Positions 1 to 7,465 of a stretch of DNA of 33,098 bases are shown in pieces (within the stretch, counting starts at the first letter, position 1; the number at the start of each line of letters is the position of its first letter). A program made the position numbers and the translations under genes. Below the pieces are notes generated by a model. That model was given only the letters and a program-made list of their open reading frames with translations. It searched no databases and had not been told where the DNA came from. The DNA comes from a virus: positions 1 to 33,098 of the IMG/VR virus record IMGVR_UViG_3300043395_001176. One strand, given 5' to 3'.

Positions 1-270
1 CAGCTGCCAGATCCACGCACCGGCAGGCCCGTGCAATTCGGCCTTGCACGTGGTTCAGCAGACCTCATCGGCTGGCGCACCATCACCATCACGCCCGATA
101 TGGTGGGCCGTCAGCTCGCCGTGTTCATCAGCATCGAGGTGAAGACGGAGCGTGGCAGGGTTCGCCCTGAGCAGCACGCATGGCTAGCCGCGGTCACCGG
201 CGCAGGCGGCATCGCAGGCGTGGCCAGATCTGTCACAGATGCTCACGCCATCCTGAAAACCACCCCATAA
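1..270 (+). CDS. VRR-NUC domain nuclease, 5' end outside window
   Basis: The reading frame is open from the first base, so the visible 89 residues are the C-terminal part of a longer protein. The sequence shows GLARGSADLIGW, then an IEVKTERG core, then PEQHAWL followed by a glycine/alanine-rich end. This is the VRR-NUC pattern: an acidic residue followed by an E-x-K pair in a PD-(D/E)XK fold. Families of this type are stand-alone phage nucleases of about 90-130 residues, often encoded beside helicases and primases and thought to cut branched DNA. The gene lies 72 bases upstream of the primase-helicase on the same strand. A GTG at 31 could be read as a start, but the conserved pattern begins close enough to it that the true start probably lies before the window. 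Confidence 0.8.
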   Translation, partial: QLPDPRTGRPVQFGLARGSADLIGWRTITITPDMVGRQLAVFISIEVKTERGRVRPEQHAWLAAVTGAGGIAGVARSVTDAHAILKTTP

Positions 271-276
271 TGCGCA

Positions 277-292
277 GGCCAATAGGTTGGCC
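277..292 (+). other. Perfect hairpin after the VRR-NUC gene
   Basis: GGCCAA and TTGGCC form a perfect 6-bp stem around the loop TAGG, starting 7 bases after the stop codon. There is no T-tract, so it is not a standard intrinsic terminator. It could be an mRNA 3'-end stabiliser or an attenuator between the nuclease and primase genes. Confidence 0.4.
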
Positions 293-324
293 GGCGGTGC
301 TCCACACACCCCGGCCGCGGCCTA

Positions 325-335
325 CAGCCCTTACC
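325..335 (+). promoter_or_regulatory. 11-base leader motif CAGCCCTTACC, copy 1
   Basis: CAGCCCTTACC ends 7 bases before the primase start codon. The identical 11-mer recurs at 2980-2990, ahead of the next early gene. Neither copy resembles a Shine-Dalgarno sequence. The element may be a shared control site or leader; its function is unknown. Confidence 0.35.
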
Positions 336-342
336 TGCAGAC

Positions 343-2742
343 ATGTCGAATCTACAGAAGGCGCCTGATTTCGGCGCTATTCGTCAATTCCTCGCCATCC
401 TCGGCAAACCAACAGGCACTGCACGCCTTCGCGGTTTCTATCCATCAGGTCACCCCAATAAACCAGGCGACCCCGGCCGCAAAGCACCGCCATCACGTAA
501 CACCGTTGAGCAATGGCAAGCAGAAGGCCGCGGCGTTTATGTCGTCATCAATGACGGCGGCGATACTGACGCGGACATCACAGCCTGCCGTGCATTCTTC
601 TGCGAATGGGATGACCGCCCAAAGGATTGGCAGATCAATGCCTGGAACGATCTCGGCCTGCCAGAGCCCACTATCCAGATCGATACCGGTGGCAAGTCAA
701 TCCACAACTACTGGGTGCTGAGCGAACAGATCAGCCCGCAACATTGGCGCATCATCCAGAAACGGCTCCTTGAGCACGCAGACGCTGATCGCACCCTTAA
801 AAATCCATCTCGCGTGATGCGCCTTCCAGGCACCTATCACGTCGGTGCAGATGGCACCCTGGGCGCTCAAGCATCAATCATCCACACATCAGACAACCTC
901 TACACCGTCGAGCAGATCGAGGCGGCACTGCCTGATGATCAGATCTTCGAAGAACTAGACCGCGCAAGCCGTCACACCGATTACGACCCCCGTCCACTCG
1001 ATCAAATCGAACAAGCACTGAGCTGCATCCCAGCAGCCGTGCCGAAGCAAAAGCAATATCCCTATTACCGCAACCTCCTATGGGGTCTCATCAAAGCCTG
1101 CGAAGAGGCCGGCGGCACCGCTGACTACGCCATCACACTGCTGAAAAAGCACAGCCCCTTATTCGCAGAGATCGATCAGGTCGCCCACTCAGGTGGTGAT
1201 CGCGTCAACGCCGGCACCTTCTGGTATTTCGCCCAGCAACACGGCTGGCGGCCCCCATCAGCCATGAAGGTGGTACGCAAAAAGCCCGCCACCACGACGC
1301 CTGAGCTAGTCGATGTAATCAATACCCAACTCGGCAGCAAGAGCGCTGACTACCTCCCAGAAGTCCTAAAGGGCGTCTTCCGTCATCCCGTTGATCGCTG
1401 GATTTGTCACGACAACATCCTGCACAAGTGGAACGGCACCCACTACGAACCCATCCCCGATTCAAAGCTCACCCCACGGCTCGCCAACTTCCTCGCAACC
1501 CTTGAAGCACGCGATGGCAAAAATGGTCCCATCATCCATCCATGGGCACGGCCTCGCTACGTAGCCGAATCCCTCGCGTGGTTTCGCGATCAACTCGGTG
1601 GCTGTGAAGTCAACCCACCGAATGCCATCAACTGCCGTAATGGCGTTGTCAGCTGGTACTGGCAAGACGGCCGCTATCACCAAGATTTCAGCCCACACGA
1701 TCCTGAGGTGCCCTTCACCTACGTGACCGGTTACGACTACGACCCGGCCGCAAACCCCGAGCACATGCACCGCCTGCTCGAGGCCGTAGAGCCCACCGAC
1801 CAGGACACCCTGCAGCGCATCCTCGGCTCATCCCTAGACCTCGCCAAATATCGCGCCACACGTGGCCGCCCTAGAGCACTGCTGATGATCGGCTCAGGCT
1901 CCAACGGCAAGGACACCATCCGCACCGCACTGCGCGACACCCTAGGCGCTCGCAACTTCAGCTCATGCACGCTCGCTGATTTCCGCCAATACGACCAAGG
2001 CCGCAAGTTTCCCATCGCTCCACTGCGCGATGCATCGATCAATTGGTCATCAGAAAACAGCCAATTTGTTCACATCGATTCACTTCAAGCTCTTAAAAGC
2101 GCCATCTCAGGTGAGGAACTTGCGTGGGAAGTCAAAGGCATTCAAGAGGCAACATTCACCCCGAACTGCCTGTTCGTTTTCAACCTCAACAAGGAACCAT
2201 CACTTACCGGTGAGCAGGCCGCAATCGAGACACGTTTCCACGTCTTTCAGTTCAAACGCACCTACATGTCGGTGCCGAATCGCCCTGAACATCTAAAGGC
2301 CGATCCACGCCTAAAAGACGATCCAGAGTTCATCCATCGCCACATCTGTCCAGCCTTCCTCAACTGGCTCTTAGAGGGTCTTCAGCTCTCAGTTGAACAC
2401 GGCATCGACTACGAAACCGGTCGCGAGGCAATGCGTGCTGTACGCCGCAAGGGCAGCCACCTATGGGACTTCTGCGATGAGGTGGGCCTCGAGTGGCACG
2501 AGGGCGCCAGAACGCCCTTGTCGCAGGTTTGGGCGCTCTTATGCGACTGGTACGCCACAGAGGGCTTCAAGGACGCTCACGGCCGCTGGGTGATCGATCC
2601 ACCCAACGACCCCCCAATCAAGGCATCACGGCTCTTGGTGCCGCGGCTGCTGGCGGTCTTCCCCGAACTCAAGATCGAAAGGGAGGGCAAGTCCAGAAGC
2701 GCAGCGTTGGTGGGGGTCACTTTGCCTCCAACCATCGGCTGA
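343..2742 (+). CDS. P4-type primase-helicase (RepB-like primase plus SF3 ATPase)
   Basis: This is a 799-residue replication protein. The N-terminal part looks like an archaeo-eukaryotic/RepB-type primase: FFCEWDD near residues 85-91 would supply the metal-binding acids, followed by HNYWVL (121-126) and NPSRVMRLPG (154-163). The C-terminal half is a D5/P4-alpha-like superfamily 3 helicase, with Walker A GSGSNGKDT at 517-525, a likely Walker B segment near 565-572, a sensor-like FVFNLNKEPS near 611-620 and an arginine-containing ETRFHVF near 629-635. The domain pair and length match P4-family primase-helicases, which prime and unwind DNA at an iteron-containing origin. ATG at 343 is the first in-frame start. 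An iteron-like array follows the gene and its first degenerate copy lies inside the 3' end. Third positions are strongly C-rich. Confidence 0.9.
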   Translation: MSNLQKAPDFGAIRQFLAILGKPTGTARLRGFYPSGHPNKPGDPGRKAPPSRNTVEQWQAEGRGVYVVINDGGDTDADITACRAFFCEWDDRPKDWQINAWNDLGLPEPTIQIDTGGKSIHNYWVLSEQISPQHWRIIQKRLLEHADADRTLKNPSRVMRLPGTYHVGADGTLGAQASIIHTSDNLYTVEQIEAALPDDQIFEELDRASRHTDYDPRPLDQIEQALSCIPAAVPKQKQYPYYRNLLWGLIKACEEAGGTADYAITLLKKHSPLFAEIDQVAHSGGDRVNAGTFWYFAQQHGWRPPSAMKVVRKKPATTTPELVDVINTQLGSKSADYLPEVLKGVFRHPVDRWICHDNILHKWNGTHYEPIPDSKLTPRLANFLATLEARDGKNGPIIHPWARPRYVAESLAWFRDQLGGCEVNPPNAINCRNGVVSWYWQDGRYHQDFSPHDPEVPFTYVTGYDYDPAANPEHMHRLLEAVEPTDQDTLQRILGSSLDLAKYRATRGRPRALLMIGSGSNGKDTIRTALRDTLGARNFSSCTLADFRQYDQGRKFPIAPLRDASINWSSENSQFVHIDSLQALKSAISGEELAWEVKGIQEATFTPNCLFVFNLNKEPSLTGEQAAIETRFHVFQFKRTYMSVPNRPEHLKADPRLKDDPEFIHRHICPAFLNWLLEGLQLSVEHGIDYETGREAMRAVRRKGSHLWDFCDEVGLEWHEGARTPLSQVWALLCDWYATEGFKDAHGRWVIDPPNDPPIKASRLLVPRLLAVFPELKIEREGKSRSAALVGVTLPPTIG

Positions 2743-2977
2743 ACCCATCGGAGGCAATTGCCTCCGCCGCGTAGGCAAATCGGAGCCAAATCGGAGGCAA
2801 AACCCCTTGCCATTACTAGGCGGAGCCTAATACCCCCTTACATATACACATACACGGGGGTAAAGGGCTCTATATACGTGTGTAGAAAGAGAGTGGCTTT
2901 TTGCCCGTTTTGCCTCCGCCCCCGTCAACACTGGGGTTTTGCCTCCGCTCTGCCTCCGCCCTGTTAAATTGCCTCCG
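2722..2977. repeat. Iteron-like array of TTGCCTCCG, candidate replication origin
   Basis: The nonamer TTGCCTCCG occurs exactly six times on the two strands: 2749-2757 (-), 2758-2766 (+), 2792-2800 (-), 2910-2918, 2939-2947 and 2969-2977 (+). Degenerate copies lie at 2722-2730, 2781-2789 and 2950-2958. The first two exact copies abut head to head and form the perfect 18-bp palindrome CGGAGGCAATTGCCTCCG. Between the left (mixed or inverted) and right (direct) groups is an A/T-richer stretch at about 2826-2890. Repeats beside a P4-type primase-helicase resemble the iterons that such proteins bind. The alternative is a repressor operator array. No reading frame in this non-coding interval (2743-3003) looks real. 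Confidence 0.65.
2831..2862. repeat. Inverted repeat inside the iteron region
   Basis: TACCCCC (2831-2837) and GGGGGTA (2856-2862) are perfect 7-base arms around an 18-base A/T-rich spacer. The element sits between the two iteron groups and could be a structured part of an origin or a protein-binding dyad. A second short dyad, TAGGC-GGA-GCCTA, lies just before it at 2817-2829. Confidence 0.5.
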
Positions 2978-2979
2978 TC

Positions 2980-2990
2980 CAGCCCTTACC
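2980..2990 (+). promoter_or_regulatory. 11-base leader motif CAGCCCTTACC, copy 2
   Basis: This is an exact second copy of the leader 11-mer found at 325-335. It lies 13 bases upstream of the ATG at 3004 and 2 bases after the last exact iteron-like nonamer. Confidence 0.35.
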
Positions 2991-3003
2991 CGGACACCAA
3001 GAC

Positions 3004-3615
3004 ATGCCCAACCAACGGGATGGCGGCCTGCCATTGCAGGTCCTGCCGCGCCTTGCACATCACTTCCACATCCACCAAGAGGTGACCGGCCTCCACCCTT
3101 CCGGCAAGCGCCTCAGGATCGATGCCATCGCAGTCCCACGTGACCCATCTCAATGGGCGCGACCTGATATCGCCCTTGGCATTGAGTTCAAAAGGGCCAC
3201 GGCCTCAGGCCGTCGCGACAGCAGCAAGGTGATTCGTCAGTGCATTGATTACACCTTGACCGATTGGAAAGGTTTCGGTGCCGGCCTGCCGATCTTCTAT
3301 TGCCCTGGTTTTGATTCCATTCAGGTCTGGCGTGATCTCAGAAACTGGTCGGCGTTTAGCTTCCGCGATGATGGTTTTCTTGGTGAATGGGTACCAAACG
3401 ATCCTCCTACTAATCAACAACGTTTCAGGGCTGGCATGGGCTATGCAATCAGTGGCATCCTTGGCCAGCACAACGTCGGTGAGTTGATCCAGCGGGATGA
3501 CGATGGTTGGTCGTTCATTAAGCATGGCGGCGGCTTCCATGTGCAGTGGTGTGAGCGCCGCGGCGTATGCGAAGCGCAGCGCAATCAACTAAGGCGTCGC
3601 ATCGGGTCAGGCTGA
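3004..3615 (+). CDS. Possible PD-(D/E)XK-type nuclease, otherwise unknown
   Basis: This 203-residue protein is not assigned to a named family. Residues about 38-60 carry RIDAI followed by ALGIEFKRA. A D ... E-x-K arrangement of this kind, followed by a helix with QCIDYT, fits a PD-(D/E)XK nuclease core like that of restriction or Holliday-junction enzymes. The C-terminal half is rich in W, G and F and carries no motif I recognise. It starts at ATG 3004, directly after the iteron-like array, which suggests a role in replication or recombination. Third positions are C-rich, as in the primase. It could also be a non-catalytic structural protein; the nuclease call rests only on the short motif and the neighbours. 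Confidence 0.5.
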   Translation: MPNQRDGGLPLQVLPRLAHHFHIHQEVTGLHPSGKRLRIDAIAVPRDPSQWARPDIALGIEFKRATASGRRDSSKVIRQCIDYTLTDWKGFGAGLPIFYCPGFDSIQVWRDLRNWSAFSFRDDGFLGEWVPNDPPTNQQRFRAGMGYAISGILGQHNVGELIQRDDDGWSFIKHGGGFHVQWCERRGVCEAQRNQLRRRIGSG

Positions 3616-3633
3616 CCCGCCTACCCTTGGGGC

Positions 3634-4326
3634 ATGGCCATCACCCTTGAGATCGATCAGCAGGGCCTCGTGCAAGCCTCGAGGTGGTCGCAGGCTGTCG
3701 CCAAGCAGCTGCCGTTTGCCACGTCCGTTGCCCTCAATGACGTGGCCTTCAAGGCCCGCACATCGCTGAATGGCGCAACCCGCCAATACTTCCAAGGGCC
3801 CGTCAAGTTCACGCAGACCGCCTTCTTGGTAGACAAGGCCAAGAAGTCCACACTCACCGCCTACGTCTTCGCCAACAACCAGCAAGGCCGCAACAGAGCC
3901 CGCTACCTGCGCTATGGCATCCAAGGCGGGCAGCGTGTAGCCAAAGGCTTTGAGCGCTACTTCGCTGGCGCTGACAACGACGGCACCCTCCCCCCTGGTA
4001 CCACCCTGGTGCCCACCTCCCTGGTCAAGACCACAGACGCAGGCAACGTGTCACTCGCCACGCTGCGATCAATCAGCAAAGGACTGAGCACCACCAACAA
4101 GCGAGGCGGCTTCTTCGTTGGCACACCACGAGGTGCAGGCGACAGACCGCCTGGCATCTATCGCCGCTCACGTGAGCAGCTGTTCCCTTACTTCATCGCA
4201 GCATCAGCAGCACCGCGATACACAGGCCGCTTCCCGATTCAAGACATCGGAGAGAAGATCGTTGCTCGCAACTTCAACGATGCACTCAGCGCTGCGCTCG
4301 ACAAGGCCATCGCGACCGCTCGCTGA
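3634..4326 (+). CDS. Minor tail protein Z / gp10-like virion protein
   Basis: The protein has 230 residues. The N-terminus has the pattern PFATSVALNDVAFKART, typical of gpZ/gp10-like phage neck or tail-completion proteins. It is followed by RYLRYGIQGG, a KGFERY segment and, near the end, PPGIYRRSREQLFPYF and APRYTGRFPI. I recall this ordered set of motifs in larger gpZ-like proteins of other prophages. Such proteins act at the head-tail junction. The position is odd: lambda places Z between the connector and tail-terminator genes, whereas here it precedes the small terminase and is separated from it by 184 non-coding bases. Its C-rich codon use matches the upstream replication genes rather than the terminases. 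Confidence 0.5.
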   Translation: MAITLEIDQQGLVQASRWSQAVAKQLPFATSVALNDVAFKARTSLNGATRQYFQGPVKFTQTAFLVDKAKKSTLTAYVFANNQQGRNRARYLRYGIQGGQRVAKGFERYFAGADNDGTLPPGTTLVPTSLVKTTDAGNVSLATLRSISKGLSTTNKRGGFFVGTPRGAGDRPPGIYRRSREQLFPYFIAASAAPRYTGRFPIQDIGEKIVARNFNDALSAALDKAIATAR

Positions 4327-4510
4327 CGCCGCGCGGGTCCTTCCAAGCCAATACTGTGTGGGTCGTTCGTTCGCACCCGCTTCCGCTAGCGTCAGCCCCC
4401 GAACCTCTCAAACCCATTGCGGCGCAGGGGATCTCAGTAATCTCACCCCAATCCCAGTTTGAGAGTTCAATAATTCCATAGTATTGAACTGAATTAGAGG
4501 CGTTTAACGC
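4327..4510. other. Non-coding interval before the small terminase; candidate cos/packaging region
   Basis: No convincing gene lies here. The interval holds an 8-base palindrome CCGCGCGG (4329-4336), a long-loop inverted repeat CTCTCAAAC (4405-4413) / GTTTGAGAG (4457-4465), and the strong dyad listed at 4464-4490. In lambda-like phages with a GpA terminase, cos lies just upstream of the small-terminase gene. This is therefore the natural place to look for it, but I cannot identify the nick positions. The base-composition skew also flips across this interval. Confidence 0.4.
4459..4490 (+). promoter_or_regulatory. Candidate late promoter with an operator-like dyad
   Basis: TTGAGA (4459-4464) could be a -35 box, with TATTGA (4482-4487) as a weak -10 at 17-base spacing. 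The perfect dyad AGTTCAATA (4464-4472) / TATTGAACT (4482-4490), with 9-base arms and a 9-base spacer, covers the same span, as an operator would. It could instead be a terminase binding site. The small terminase starts 20 bases downstream. Confidence 0.4.
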
Positions 4511-5047
4511 TTGCTAGTCACGTTTAGTGAGTTTGCAGCGATCAAAGGGTGCGCGAAGGGCACGGTTACGGCTGCGAGCAAGGCGCGGATTGCTGCAGCT
4601 GTGGTGGAGAAGGATGGCAAACGCTGGCTGGATCGTGATCTTGCGATTGAGCTATGGGACAAGAACACGAGGGCGACGCACAACAGCAAGGTGCGGCGAG
4701 CTGATCCGATTGAGGTGGAACCACCCCGCGATGCGGCTGAGTTGAAGCGGCGTGTTGAGGGGTTGCCGGATGATGCGATCCCGGATCTGAATGAGAGCCG
4801 TGCGCGGCGTGAGCACTATCAGGCGGAGCTAGCGAAGCTGCAAGTGACGCAGCAGCGTGGTGAGCTGGTGCCTGCTGATGAGGTGAAAAAGGAAGCGTTC
4901 AAGATGGGCCGCAGTGTGCGTGAGGCGCTGGCGAATTTGGCGGACAGGTTGAGCCACCAGCTGGCGGGCGAGACGGATCCGACGGTGATCCATCAGGTGC
5001 TGACGCAGGAGCACCGTGCGGCGCTTGTGGAGCTGTGTGATGGCTGA
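4511..5047 (+). CDS. Terminase small subunit (Nu1-like)
   Basis: This 178-residue protein would recognise the packaging site. Residues 1-50 form a small helix-turn-helix-like segment (FSEFAAIKGCAKGTVTAASK), comparable to the winged-helix end of lambda gpNu1. A charged helical region follows (SRARREHYQAELAKLQVTQQRG), then a C-terminal helical part. The start is TTG at 4511: the frame is closed by TAA at 4505-4507, and AGAGG at 4496-4500 gives a usable ribosome site 10 bases upstream. The gene overlaps the large terminase start by 8 bases, so the two are probably translationally coupled. Codon use switches here to strongly G-rich third positions, unlike the genes before it. Confidence 0.8.
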   Translation: MLVTFSEFAAIKGCAKGTVTAASKARIAAAVVEKDGKRWLDRDLAIELWDKNTRATHNSKVRRADPIEVEPPRDAAELKRRVEGLPDDAIPDLNESRARREHYQAELAKLQVTQQRGELVPADEVKKEAFKMGRSVREALANLADRLSHQLAGETDPTVIHQVLTQEHRAALVELCDG

Positions 5048-6896
5048 TGCGTGGCGTGATGGGTTTTTGGAGGGCCTGCGGCCTGAGCAGCCGCTGACGG
5101 TGAGCGAGTGGGCTGATCGGTATCGGAAGCTGAGCAGCAAGGCGAGCGCTGAGCCGGGCCCATGGCGGACGGATCGGACGCCTTACCTGCGCGAGCCGAT
5201 GGACTGCCTGAGCAGTGAAAGCCCGGTGCAGAGGGTGGTGATGATGTTTGCAGCGCAGACGGGCAAGACGGAGGCCGGCAGCAACTGGCTGGGGTATGTG
5301 ATCGACCATGCGCCGGGGCCGATGCTGTGCGTGCAGCCGACGGTGGAGATGGCGAAGCGGCTGAGTAAGCAGCGGCTCGAGAGCATGATCACGGAGACGC
5401 CGTGCTTGGCGGCCAAGATCGCGCCGGCTCGGAGCCGTGACAGTGGCAACACGATGTTTGCCAAAGAGTATGTGGGCGGAATCATGTTGTTGACCGGGGC
5501 GAACAGTGCCACCGGATTGCGATCAGCGCCGTGTAGGTATTTGTTCTGCGATGAGGTGGATGGCTTTCCCGCTGATGTGGATGGGGAGGGTGACCCGGTG
5601 AGCTTGGCGGAGCGGCGGACGACGACGTTCGCGCGGCGGAAGATCTTGCTCACCAGCACCCCGACCGTGAAGGACTTCAGCCGGATCGAGGCGGAATATC
5701 AACGGAGCGATCAGCGGCGGTTCTATGTGCCGTGCCCATCGTGCGGCGCGATGGAGTGGTTGAAGTGGGGGCAGCTGAAATGGGACGAGGGCAAGCCGGA
5801 GAGCGCGAGGTATCAGTGCGAGCACTGCGGCGAGCGGTTCGCTGAGATGCACAAGCCGGCGATGCTCAGGGGTGGCGAGTGGCGTGCGACAGCACCGAGC
5901 AATGGGCGCACGGCTGGCTTCCATCTGTCGGGGTTGTATAGCCCGCTGGGATGGTGCAGCTGGGGGCAACTGGTGGATGACTTCCTGCGTGCCAAGGGCG
6001 ACGCGCCGGCGTTGAAGTCGTTCGTGAATACGCGGCTGGCTGAGACGTGGGAGGAGGATTACGCGGCAAAGGTGAGCGCCGATGGATTGATGGCGCGGCG
6101 GATGGATTACAAGCCGGGCGTGTGCCCTGCTGGTGTGGTGCTGTTGACGGCTGGCGTTGACGTGCAGGACAACCGGCTAGCGGTGAGTGTGTGGGGTTGG
6201 GGTGAGGGTGAGACCGGATGGCTGGTGTGGCATCAGGAGCTGATGGGCGACCCGACGCAGACGGAGGTATGGGAGCAACTGGATCAGGTGATCGCTACTG
6301 AGTGGGAAACGGAGAGCAAGCGCCACCTGAAGCTGGCGCAGGTGGCGGTGGACTCTGGCGGCCACTGCACGCATGAGGTGTATCGGTACGTGCGTGATCG
6401 CGTGAGCCAAGGCGTGGTGGCGATCAAGGGCAGCAGTAGGCGCAATAGTCCGGCAGTGGGCAAGGGCAGCAAGGTGGATGTGAACTGGCGCGGGCGGGTG
6501 ATCAAGCGTGGTGTGACGCTGTATCAGCTGGGCACCGACACGATCAAGACGACGTTGTTTGGCCGGCTCCGCCATAACGAGACAAAGGGCGGCTTGAACT
6601 TTGGATTGGCTGCTGATGATGAGTACTACCGGCAGCTCACGAGTGAGCGGCAGGCGCTCAGGTATCACCGTGGCTTTCCGATCAGGGAGTGGGTGAAGAA
6701 AGCGGGTGATCGCAATGAAGCGTTGGATTGTGCGGTGTATGGCTATGCGGCGATGTTGATCTATGGGCGGAGGATGAATAAGGCGACGATGTGGGAACAG
6801 TTGAGAGTGCAGTTGGAAGAAGGCAAGAAAGCACCGCTAAGATCGAGGAAGCAACAGCCGGCAGCGGCTGGGCCTGGCTTTGTTGGCAACTGGTAG
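5040..6896 (+). CDS. Terminase large subunit (GpA family)
   Basis: This 618-residue DNA-packaging motor ATPase and nuclease translocates DNA into the prohead. Visible motifs are a Walker A-like AAQTGKTE at residues 71-78, Walker B RYLFCDEVDG around 166-175, a zinc-binding CPSC (232-235) paired with CEHC (260-263), and a nuclease-type GVDVQD near 372-377. Length and motif order match lambda gpA-type terminases, which make cos cuts. A GTG at 5016 would extend the frame. ATG at 5040 is preferred because the family N-terminus (WRDGFLEGLRPEQPLTVSEW) begins there. The gene overlaps the small subunit by 8 bases. Codons are G-rich throughout. Confidence 0.95.
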   Translation: MADAWRDGFLEGLRPEQPLTVSEWADRYRKLSSKASAEPGPWRTDRTPYLREPMDCLSSESPVQRVVMMFAAQTGKTEAGSNWLGYVIDHAPGPMLCVQPTVEMAKRLSKQRLESMITETPCLAAKIAPARSRDSGNTMFAKEYVGGIMLLTGANSATGLRSAPCRYLFCDEVDGFPADVDGEGDPVSLAERRTTTFARRKILLTSTPTVKDFSRIEAEYQRSDQRRFYVPCPSCGAMEWLKWGQLKWDEGKPESARYQCEHCGERFAEMHKPAMLRGGEWRATAPSNGRTAGFHLSGLYSPLGWCSWGQLVDDFLRAKGDAPALKSFVNTRLAETWEEDYAAKVSADGLMARRMDYKPGVCPAGVVLLTAGVDVQDNRLAVSVWGWGEGETGWLVWHQELMGDPTQTEVWEQLDQVIATEWETESKRHLKLAQVAVDSGGHCTHEVYRYVRDRVSQGVVAIKGSSRRNSPAVGKGSKVDVNWRGRVIKRGVTLYQLGTDTIKTTLFGRLRHNETKGGLNFGLAADDEYYRQLTSERQALRYHRGFPIREWVKKAGDRNEALDCAVYGYAAMLIYGRRMNKATMWEQLRVQLEEGKKAPLRSRKQQPAAAGPGFVGNW

Positions 6897-6898
6897 CC

Positions 6899-7465
6899 GT
6901 GAACATCCCCGCGACAATCAGGGCAGGCGACACGGTGAAGTGGCGTGATATTGCGGGCGTCGACAATCTCGGCAATGAGATCAGCAGCGGCACGTGGACG
7001 CTGACGTACTACCTGCGCACTAACACTGCAAGCGAGGGTGCCACGGTGGTGGGCACTGCCTATGGCACGGGGTGGGAGTTCACCATCGCGGCTAGCACGA
7101 GCGCCGGGTTTGATGCTGGGCAGTGGTATTGGCAGGCGATTGCTACGGCCGGCAGTGAGAAGGTGACGCTGGGCGCTGGCCAGCTGACTGTGGATGCGGC
7201 GTTGTCATATGCCGGTTCGCCTGGTGCGTTTGATGGACGGTCACAAGCGCAGATTGATTTGGATGCCGTACAGGCTGCAATCCGCGCGATTGTTAGCGCT
7301 GGCGCTAAGCAATACACAATCGGCAGCCGGAGCTTTACCAAGCTGGATCTAGGTGAGCTGATGGAGCGCGAAAGTAAGCTGAAGGCTGAGGTGAAGCGCG
7401 AGCAAATGGCGGACCTGATCGCCAACGGCTTGGGCAATCCGCACAACCTATTCGTGAGGTTCTGA
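6899..7465 (+). CDS. gpW-like head-tail joining protein with an extra N-terminal domain
   Basis: The protein has 188 residues from GTG at 6899, two bases after the terminase stop; an upstream frame reaches 6791 inside the terminase gene but is unlikely. The last 60 or so residues (QYTIGSRSFTKLDLGELMER followed by a charged helix) resemble lambda gpW, which closes the filled head before tail attachment. gpW is normally about 68 residues. Here roughly 110 N-terminal residues look like a beta-sandwich (GDTVKW, SGTWTLTYYLRT, GQWYWQAIAT). The position between terminase and portal is exactly that of lambda W. Its stop overlaps the portal start by one base (TGATG). Confidence 0.7.
   Translation: MNIPATIRAGDTVKWRDIAGVDNLGNEISSGTWTLTYYLRTNTASEGATVVGTAYGTGWEFTIAASTSAGFDAGQWYWQAIATAGSEKVTLGAGQLTVDAALSYAGSPGAFDGRSQAQIDLDAVQAAIRAIVSAGAKQYTIGSRSFTKLDLGELMERESKLKAEVKREQMADLIANGLGNPHNLFVRF

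Noticed and set aside
4345-4395. Possible tRNA-like element with GTTCG motif and short stems
   Set aside because: No cloverleaf with acceptor, D and anticodon arms can be drawn; the GTTCG is embedded in simple GTTC repeats.
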